Virus record (IMG/VR): IMGVR_UViG_3300033146_001798
Location: 1-44,609 of that record
Direction: 5' to 3' (one strand)
DNA from: a virus
Length of the DNA: 44,609 nt
Shown piece after piece: positions 39,292 through 44,609 of the stretch. The translations under genes and the position numbers were made by a program. The notes under the pieces are model-generated. The model saw only the letters and a program-made list of their open reading frames with translations. It searched no databases and had not been told where the DNA came from. Position 1 is the stretch's first letter. The number at the start of each line of letters is the position of its first letter.

Positions 39292-40199
39292 TTAATTTTT
39301 ACCTTCAATATATTCAACAACAAGAGTTTTATTGATGTCAAATTCATAAGGTATCATATTCATAATTTCTGTATATGTATAAAATTTGGCAGTTAATAAG
39401 TCAAATTCAGACTTAAACAATTCTACAGCACTACCTTTTTGTAGAATTATAATTCTAAAAAATCTAATATCTCATCAACTATTTCAGAATTTTTATGTTT
39501 ACACTTCTCACATTCCCACTCCAATTTAAAAAATATTTTACTATCATTTACAAACCAGTCAACCAATTTCTGATATTCTGGGTCAATTAATCTACCTAAT
39601 ATATCTTCAGCTTCAGTAACATTTTTAATAATATTAATTTCTTCACCGTCTAATTCAGAATGTAAATTATTCAATACTAAATCGTAATTATGGTGGTCAA
39701 CTGTTTTATTTGGATTATCAGAAAACATAGTATTTTTTATATATTGGACTGTGGGTTGTTTTAATTTAATACCTAATGTATCAGTTAATTTTACAACATC
39801 ATTCTCGTTTTTACTAAGTTTTATTTGTAGTATATCATCGATTAAAAACTTAGCCTCACCGTCAAAAAATCTACAATCTTTATTACCACATCTTGTAGAT
39901 ACGTCAACAGCATCCGATTTACTAATTTTTCTTAATTCTAATATGATTTTTATGAAATCAACATAAGGTAATTCTAACACATTTATTTTTGTATTGTCCA
40001 CAAGACTATTATTAACTACTTGTACTATTGCATTAAATAAATTAATTCCTTTTTGTGTATCCTCTTCAGGTAAAACAGAATCTTCTTCAATACCTAAAAA
40101 TAATAACTTTTGTGATTTCATTGTGTATGGTAATACTCTATATGTGGTATTTCCATCAACTGATTTTACCTCTGTAATTTGTCTTTCTAATTTTTTCAT
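39292..40199 (-). CDS. gp26-like tail/baseplate chaperone with probable -1 frameshift extension
   Basis: The 0 frame (40199-39447) encodes 250 residues starting MKKLERQITEVKSVDGNTTY. Two zinc-like Cys clusters, STRCGNKDCRFF and EWECEKCKHKN, mark the T4 baseplate gp26/gp51 family. Near its 3' end the heptamer T TTT TTA (39462-39456) lies in the correct frame, GAT TTT TTA, nine bases before the TAA. In the -1 frame the sequence stays open for 54 residues: RIIILQKGSAVELFKSEFDL, then TAKFYTYTEIMNMIPYEFDI and to EGKN, stop at 39292. No start or binding site serves that second part. This mirrors the lambda G/G-T tail chaperone pair, and the tape-measure gene follows. Confidence 0.8.
39456..39462 (-). 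promoter_or_regulatory. Slippery heptamer U UUU UUA
   Basis: TTTTTTA on the minus strand, phased X XXY YYZ with the upstream frame. The frame entered by a -1 shift is open for 54 codons. Confidence 0.75.
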
Positions 40200-40224
40200 T
40201 ATAAACCTCCTTTATTTTAAAATA

Positions 40225-40232
40225 TATTTATA
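40225..40232 (-). promoter_or_regulatory. T4-type late promoter
   Basis: TATAAATA on the minus strand, about 26 bases before the gp26-like gene. Confidence 0.7.
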
Positions 40233-40238
40233 ATAGTT

Positions 40239-40796
40239 TTAAAAACTTTTTGCTATGTTTGTTGGAGTACTTAAAATAGTACTGTCACTATCCCAATTCC
40301 AAAATTTAAAAGTAACATTAAACTCACCATAATCACTTTTACCATAAGCCATTTGGACTGGTCCTAATTTAATCGGATATACATTATATAATGTGATATT
40401 ATGTATCCATTCATCTTGTTTGTTTAATACAATAATTTCTACCTCTGGTATATTATAATCATCAAAATAATTGACTTGCCATTTTTTTTTATTAAATACA
40501 TCATTGTACCAACTTTCAAAACCTTTTCTTACTTCATAGTTTTTATCAATTAAAAAATCAATATAAAATGCGTCATAATCAATACTCGATATTATTGACC
40601 TTTCAAATCCCCAATGATTAGTAGAAATTTCTTTTGAATCCATGTTTGGTAAATTAACTGATTTTGCTAATAATGATAAATCATTTCCAAGTGTAGGAAA
40701 ATGTTTATTGAAATTTGGCATTGCATTAAAATTTACAATGTATTTGTTTGGTACAGCAACCTGCCCAATTTTTGATTTAAAATTTTCTATGTTCAA
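40239..40796 (-). CDS. Tail-tube-fold protein, gp19 paralogue
   Basis: A 185-residue protein starting MNIENFKSKIGQVAVPNKYI. AKSVNLPNMDSKEISTNHWG, IDYDAFYIDFLIDKNYEVRK and WIHNITLYNVYPIKLGPVQM follow the fold order of the tail tube protein 200 bases away, ending FNVTFKFWNWDSD. Its early start resembles MKIEQFKSSFGRVARP of the tube gene, so the two are paralogues. By position it could be the baseplate-to-tube initiator (gp54-like). A late promoter and TATAAGGAG precede it. Confidence 0.75.
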   Translation of the reverse strand: MNIENFKSKIGQVAVPNKYIVNFNAMPNFNKHFPTLGNDLSLLAKSVNLPNMDSKEISTNHWGFERSIISSIDYDAFYIDFLIDKNYEVRKGFESWYNDVFNKKKWQVNYFDDYNIPEVEIIVLNKQDEWIHNITLYNVYPIKLGPVQMAYGKSDYGEFNVTFKFWNWDSDSTILSTPTNIAKSF

Positions 40797-40815
40797 AAGT
40801 TTTCTCCTTATAATA

Positions 40816-40823
40816 TATTTATA
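40816..40823 (-). promoter_or_regulatory. T4-type late promoter
   Basis: TATAAATA on the minus strand in AACTTTTATAAATATATTATAAGG, directly before the gene at 40796. Confidence 0.75.
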
Positions 40824-40840
40824 AAAGTTTTTAATTAAAT

Positions 40841-40968
40841 AATACTAATAAATATTGTATAATTAATTATTAAATTTAGGAGATTGCCAATGAAAAAATA
40901 TTTTAAAAAAAATATTTGATGATAAACCTATAAATAAAAAAAGGTAACTCGTTAAAGTTACCTTTTTT
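40841..40968 (+). ncRNA. Plus-strand short transcription unit: promoter, 9-codon ORF, terminator
   Basis: The only plus-strand unit I can support. Promoter: AATACT (40841-40846), 11 bases, TATAAT (40858-40863). Then TTTAGGAGATTGCCA before ATG 40890, which opens MKKYFKKNI and stops at 40919. A strong hairpin terminator follows (40937-40968). The transcript would be about 100 bases, from near 40870 to 40968. It may be a small RNA with a decoy or coding leader peptide. It overlaps no gene; it runs divergent from the late promoter at 40816 and convergent with the tail-tube gene. Confidence 0.65.
40937..40968. terminator. Bidirectional intrinsic terminator
   Basis: GGTAACT (40943-40949), six-base loop, AGTTACC (40956-40962), flanked by A6 and T6 that extend the stem to about 13 pairs. 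It has a T run on either strand, so it also ends minus-strand transcripts leaving the tail-tube gene. Confidence 0.85.
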
Positions 40969-40993
40969 ATTTTTTGATATATGTTATCTTACT

Positions 40994-41506
40994 TTAATCT
41001 CTTGTTACATCTGGTGTTGTCCAATAATCATATCTAAATTGAACTGAATATTCTTCAGCAGTATCAGCACTACCCCAATCCAGAGCAATCTCATCTCCAG
41101 AATTAGTGGGCCATGCACTTTTGAATATATATTGTTTCAAAATATTTTCTTGGTCATCTAAATGAAATACACTTAAGTCTCTTTCATACTCTGATAAATT
41201 ACTTACACCCCTATTGTTTTTAGCTTCATTCATTATCTCATGCCAATTTTCTAATTCTCTACGAACTGTAAAATTAACATCATTAAAAATGGTAATTGTC
41301 CAAGGTTCATAAGTTGCATCACCAGGTTGAAATGTTTTTCTACCCATAAAAGGTATTTCTATTTCACCAATGGTTCGAGTAGGAATTGATGCACCTTTGC
41401 AGAAAAAAGTAGATTCAACACTTGCCCCAGGAAATTGCAATTGAACTTGAAATAAAGTTGGTCTTGCAACTCTTCCAAATGAACTTTTAAATTGTTCTAT
41501 TTTCAT
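40994..41506 (-). CDS. 19: Tail tube protein, gp19-like
   Basis: A 170-residue protein (T4 gp19 has 163) starting MKIEQFKSSFGRVARPTLFQ. The order FFCKGASIPTRTIGEIEIPF, then MGRKTFQPGDATYEPWTITI with FNDVNFTVRRELENW, and IFKSAWPTNSGDEIALDWGS, matches T4 gp19 (K-A-x-x-L/I-P, V/I-P-F-M-x-R-K, W-T-I/V-T). The last strand is QFRYDYWTTPD. It polymerises into the tube inside the tail sheath. No tail sheath gene (gp18) is in this window. A bidirectional terminator lies just downstream and another upstream, so it may be transcribed alone at high level. Confidence 0.93.
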   Translation of the reverse strand: MKIEQFKSSFGRVARPTLFQVQLQFPGASVESTFFCKGASIPTRTIGEIEIPFMGRKTFQPGDATYEPWTITIFNDVNFTVRRELENWHEIMNEAKNNRGVSNLSEYERDLSVFHLDDQENILKQYIFKSAWPTNSGDEIALDWGSADTAEEYSVQFRYDYWTTPDVTRD

Positions 41507-41545
41507 TATTTTTTTTCCTCCTCCTTTCAGTTTCCAAAAATTATA

Positions 41546-41573
41546 GAAAAAGGGATTTTTTCATCCCTTTTTC
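41546..41573. terminator. Intrinsic terminator downstream of the capsid gene
   Basis: GAAAAAGGGAT (41546-41556), six-base loop, ATCCCTTTTTC (41563-41573): eleven perfect pairs. On the minus strand the arm is followed by a T-rich stretch. It ends capsid-gene transcription and insulates the tail-tube gene. Confidence 0.8.
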
Positions 41574-41594
41574 TCATCTCTATATTTTAACAAA

Positions 41595-42953
41595 TTATAA
41601 AGTTATGTTTATAGTTCTGTAATAATTTTCAGGTCCGAATGGATTTTCTCCAAGTCCAGCTCTTGTATGGAAAAACATTCTTGGTTGACCATCTTCTTCA
41701 CCCATTCCCATTTTAACTGTAACTGGAGTATAAGGACACCAGTAAAGTCCTGCATCCCATTCTGAAGCACCTTTGTAACCAATTGTTACATAGTTTGCAT
41801 TTGCAAAAATATCAACATAAACTTTAAATTTTCTTCCTAATGTTCCGATAAAAGCATTTGCCCCAAGGTCAACATCCATAATACCTTTTGCAACATCGAT
41901 TCCTTGAAATTCTGAAAGTGTTTCTAATTTAGAAGCAACATCTAAAGATACTACTAAGAAATTTCCTCTTCCTCTCATAGTTGTTTTAGCAATTTGATTA
42001 GCAACAGTATTAATATTTGAATACATTTCAAATGTATTTTCTTTTTCCCATCTTCCAGGTGTTCCAGATGTTCCATAAGTCCAAGAAGTTACTCCACCAA
42101 CAGCAGCATGTTGATTAAGAAGTGAAATCTGTGTCATATTCTGTTCTGCTGCGATTTCATTTGAAAGAATTCTTGTTAATTCAGCCTGTGCTGAAAGATT
42201 GTGTTCATTCTGTAAATCTTGGTCTAATTCATCAGTCCATTTTGCTTTCAATTTATATGATTCAGCAGTAACAGTTGATTTATCAATAGTAAAACCCATT
42301 TCCTTCATATTAGTACTTGCTGATTCTGCCAATGCAACTGATGCATATTTCGCATAATCTTTAAACAAGAACTGATACTGTGCTTCATTACTAAAAACTG
42401 AACTTACAGTTGTTACATCTGCTGAGTAAGTAGATGCGTCATCAACACCATCACTTGCTGCGAAACTACCAGAAGTAATTCCAACCAATACTGTATTATC
42501 TTCTTGATATCTTACAACACCAATACCAGCTCCAGCACCATCTGTTGAAATATCTGTCCCTGCTGGAAATCCAGAACCATCTGCCAATACTAATACAACT
42601 GAATTAGTTGCAAGGGCTGGTTTCAATGAATTATCTGTATCATTTGTATAACCAGATTTAATTGCATAAATTGACCCTGTTGAAGCTGTCATTGGCTGTG
42701 TTCCAAAAATATCTGCACCAATAAGGTTTGGTGTTCCCCTTCTTACCATACTAATTAATCTTGGTTCCCAACCAGCAACATCACCAGTTACAGTTCCTTC
42801 TTTAAGATTTTTTTCAGCAAAAACTCTAGTGTTTTCTAACATCTGTGCAAGAAAAACTTTTTTCTTTTGCTCATTAATAGGTGTAAATTTCTCATTCTCA
42901 AGAGTGTCTTTCCAATTCTCAAGTAATACTTCTTCTTTTATTAACTTTCCCAT
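41595..42953 (-). CDS. 23: Major capsid protein, gp23-like
   Basis: A 452-residue protein. The N-terminal 52 residues are a cleavable helical region ending AEKNLKE; LKE followed by GTVTG fits the gp21 rule (L-x-E), as T4 gp23 is cut after residue 65. WEPRLISMVRRGTPNLIGAD with IFGTQPMTASTGSIYAIKSG is the conserved segment of the T4 family. The HK97-like shell follows, ending GLGENPFGPENYYRTINITL. It is under control of a late promoter at 43716 together with the scaffold gene, and followed by a terminator. Base composition is higher in GC than its neighbours, typical of a highly expressed gene. Confidence 0.96.
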   Translation of the reverse strand: MGKLIKEEVLLENWKDTLENEKFTPINEQKKKVFLAQMLENTRVFAEKNLKEGTVTGDVAGWEPRLISMVRRGTPNLIGADIFGTQPMTASTGSIYAIKSGYTNDTDNSLKPALATNSVVLVLADGSGFPAGTDISTDGAGAGIGVVRYQEDNTVLVGITSGSFAASDGVDDASTYSADVTTVSSVFSNEAQYQFLFKDYAKYASVALAESASTNMKEMGFTIDKSTVTAESYKLKAKWTDELDQDLQNEHNLSAQAELTRILSNEIAAEQNMTQISLLNQHAAVGGVTSWTYGTSGTPGRWEKENTFEMYSNINTVANQIAKTTMRGRGNFLVVSLDVASKLETLSEFQGIDVAKGIMDVDLGANAFIGTLGRKFKVYVDIFANANYVTIGYKGASEWDAGLYWCPYTPVTVKMGMGEEDGQPRMFFHTRAGLGENPFGPENYYRTINITL

Positions 42954-42977
42954 TTCTTTTTCTCCTTTTTTAATTTT

Positions 42978-43685
42978 TTAAACTAACATTGAGTTGATAT
43001 CTTTAGCATATGTATCATTACTCAAATCTTCTCTGATAAATCTTTTTTTTTGTGTTGAAAATTTTTCCCCTTCACCTAAAAAATTATCTCTCATAACAGT
43101 AAGTTTACTTCTAAATCCTTCTGCTGTATCCCAGTCAGAACCTTCCATTAGTTTACTTAATCTTTCTACATCAACATCATTCATATCTGCTGTTTCAGTA
43201 ACAAAAACCGCTTTACTTTCTGCAATAAGTACCTGTTTTTCAAGGTCTCTTTTTTCAGAATGTAATTCATTGATTTTGTTTTTTAATTCAACATTACTTA
43301 ATTCTACTTCACGTAAAGCATCTTCATCTGCAACTGGTATATCAATGTTATTTTCTTTTAATACATTTGCAATACCTTCTACAATTTTTTTGTAAGCATT
43401 TAATCTTACATGTTCTTCAAGTGTCTCAATATTATCTCTTAAATAACCATTAACTGAATCTTCAAGATATATATCAAGATTTTCTGTTAAATTTTCTTTA
43501 TAATCCTGTAAATCAGAATCGGCAGCATCTATCATTTTTTCATTTGTTTCTTCTTTTAATGATGCAACTTTTACATCTACAGCAGAATTGAAAATTAACT
43601 CCATATCTGTCAATACATTTTCAGTTATGAGCTCACCATTGAATCCTTCTAATGATTCAAAAAGTTCTTTTAATTTCTCTTTCAC
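42978..43685 (-). CDS. 22: Prohead scaffold, gp22-like
   Basis: A 235-residue helical, acidic protein immediately upstream of the capsid gene and downstream of the protease, as in T4. It starts MKEKLKELFESLEGFNGELI, similar in feel to the tag (helix with LFE and ITE sites that the protease could cut). The long coiled region LKNKINELHSEKRDLEKQVL and the C-terminus DLSNDTYAKDINSMLV fit a core protein; T4 gp22 has 269 residues. It is degraded after head assembly. Confidence 0.82.
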   Translation of the reverse strand: MKEKLKELFESLEGFNGELITENVLTDMELIFNSAVDVKVASLKEETNEKMIDAADSDLQDYKENLTENLDIYLEDSVNGYLRDNIETLEEHVRLNAYKKIVEGIANVLKENNIDIPVADEDALREVELSNVELKNKINELHSEKRDLEKQVLIAESKAVFVTETADMNDVDVERLSKLMEGSDWDTAEGFRSKLTVMRDNFLGEGEKFSTQKKRFIREDLSNDTYAKDINSMLV

Positions 43686-43715
43686 AATTATTCCTCCTAT
43701 TTTTATTTTATAATA

Positions 43716-43723
43716 TATTTATA
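43716..43723 (-). promoter_or_regulatory. T4-type late promoter for gp22-gp23
   Basis: TATAAATA on the minus strand in TTTTATAAATATATTATAAAATAA, then TAGGAGG before the scaffold gene. Confidence 0.75.
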
Positions 43724-43761
43724 AAATTTACGATTTGTAAAAATTTACCTAAGTATATAGG

Positions 43762-44609
43762 CTATTTACCATCAATCCAATCACTGTTTGAATTCGGGTT
43801 GATACCTATGTTATTCAGACTATTTTTGGTAAATACTTTATCTGTGTGTTGTTTAGCATCTTCAAATAACTCAAATCCATTTGAAATTTTATTATCTTTA
43901 ACAATATAAAAATTATATTCATCTTGGTTGATTTTTTCTTCTGTAATGCTATTAACAAAATTACCAAACACATCAAGTAAAACACCTTGTTTTTCAACTA
44001 AAGTCATTTTCTCTTTATAATTAGTATCAATTTGTTTAACTACAGATTCTACTAATACATTGTCAACCCATTCATAATTAACACCTTCTTTAATTCCTTG
44101 AATAAAAGCGTGTTGTGCTGACGGCTCTGTTACAATATCACCTACCGTTACAAAATGTAAATCACTTTGTACTATGCTTGATTTGTTTTCTTTAATGACT
44201 GAACCAACTGCCCTCGTTGAAATTCCAATTCTACCTTCTTTATCTTCAATTAATGCTTGTACCATTTTACCCATATCAGTATTTAATACTTTAGCTTTAA
44301 CCGACCAATAAGTTTCATTGAATTTTTTAACTTCGGTAAATCTATGTGATAATCTATCACCATTTAATGAGGTATTATCTGGATGACCAAATTCACCATA
44401 AGCACCACCATTATCTAATGTGTTTGGAATATAATTTTCCAACAATTCCTTTTCCACAATACTTGATGGATATATTCTGTTGTTTTTGTTTTTTAAATTT
44501 ACTTGAATTCCCTTTTCCGATATAATATAAACAAATTTAGTGTTCTCTTCTTTATTCTCTTCTATTACACCAGAAACACCTTCAAATGTTTCTTCTTTAA
44601 TTAATTTCA
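43762..44609 (-). CDS. 21: Prohead protease, gp21-like (start at or just beyond window edge)
   Basis: A serine protease of the S78/gp21 type. Catalytic-type motifs: GAYGEFGHPDNTS (His), then DKEGRIGISTRAVGS (Ser) and IVTEPSAQHAF. Upstream of the usual-looking GTG, the frame stays open to base 44609 and reads KLIKEETFEGVSGVIEENKE, then KNNRIYPSSIVEKELLENYI, which matches the T4 N-terminus (R-L-Y-P...I-x-E-K). The first two bases at the edge are TG, so the real start is probably an ATG whose A lies one base outside. It cuts scaffold, capsid and internal proteins at (L/I)xE sites; this makes it the likely processor of the tagged proteins. Confidence 0.92.
   Translation of the reverse strand, partial: KLIKEETFEGVSGVIEENKEENTKFVYIISEKGIQVNLKNKNNRIYPSSIVEKELLENYIPNTLDNGGAYGEFGHPDNTSLNGDRLSHRFTEVKKFNETYWSVKAKVLNTDMGKMVQALIEDKEGRIGISTRAVGSVIKENKSSIVQSDLHFVTVGDIVTEPSAQHAFIQGIKEGVNYEWVDNVLVESVVKQIDTNYKEKMTLVEKQGVLLDVFGNFVNSITEEKINQDEYNFYIVKDNKISNGFELFEDAKQHTDKVFTKNSLNNIGINPNSNSDWIDGK

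Noticed and set aside
1-44609. CRISPR array, tRNA genes, insertion sequence
   Set aside because: No spaced repeat series, no clover-leaf sequences and no transposase with terminal repeats were seen on reading both strands.
1-44609. Firm host assignment to Campylobacter or Arcobacter
   Set aside because: Low GC and radical-SAM content are suggestive only; nothing in the window proves the host.

Overview
This window is a piece of an extremely AT-rich tailed-phage genome of the T4 superfamily (myovirus type). Almost every gene lies on the minus strand. Recognisable T4-type products are DNA polymerase gp43, recombination proteins gp46/gp47, UvsW and UvsY, late sigma factor gp55, neck protein gp13, portal gp20, tail tube gp19, major capsid protein gp23, scaffold gp22 and prohead protease gp21. 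Codon use, small overlapping genes and T4-type late promoters (TATAAATA, read on the minus strand) fit this. The low GC, a radical-SAM gene and the scrambled gene order recall T4-related phages of Campylobacter/Arcobacter-like hosts, but the host is inference only.

Layout, left to right: (1) 1-10061, replication and modification: three paralogous DNA methyltransferases that share the same first residues, DNA polymerase, a membrane-anchored lytic transglycosylase, a frameshifted RuvC-like resolvase and gp46. (2) 10063-12492: small membrane, lipoprotein and unknown genes and an N-terminally truncated gp47. (3) 11841-17888, plus 5005-5982, 32538-33008 and 35394-35882: sixteen small, mostly unrelated proteins that begin with variants of one short tag (MKFKELMEN-x-LNE). 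The tag looks like the capsid-targeting sequence of T4 internal proteins, ending at an (L/I)xE site for the gp21 prohead protease. The cargo behind it includes a nucleotidyltransferase, a J-domain protein and an HExxH metallopeptidase, so this looks like a battery of proteins packed in the head and delivered with the DNA. (4) 17928-22560: gp55, a primase-helicase fusion, and an unknown gene preceded by a perfect sigma70 promoter and a pseudoknot-like leader that can hide its ribosome binding site. (5) 22561-27215: a nucleotide-modification protein and a cytosine-5 methyltransferase gene broken in two by a radical-SAM gene and further invaded by an HNH endonuclease gene. (6) 27255-30993: MazG-like pyrophosphohydrolase, zinc-ribbon proteins, UvsW and UvsY. 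(7) 31045-44609: virion genes gp13, a tube-like protein, gp20, a tape-measure-like protein with an M15 peptidase domain, a gp26-like tail chaperone with a probable -1 frameshift, two further tube-fold proteins, gp23, gp22 and gp21.

Regulation reads as three promoter classes. Two perfect TTGACA-N17-TATAAT promoters look early. A phage-specific element AATACT-N11-TATAAT occurs seven times and looks like a middle-type promoter. TATAAATA late promoters precede virion and late genes and should be read by the gp55 encoded here. One copy of the AATACT promoter points the other way (plus strand, 40841) and drives a roughly 100-nt transcript that ends in a strong terminator.

The most promising candidates for an undescribed system are the tagged-protein arsenal, the pseudoknot leader at 22442-22530, and the U UUU UUA frameshift in the tail chaperone.
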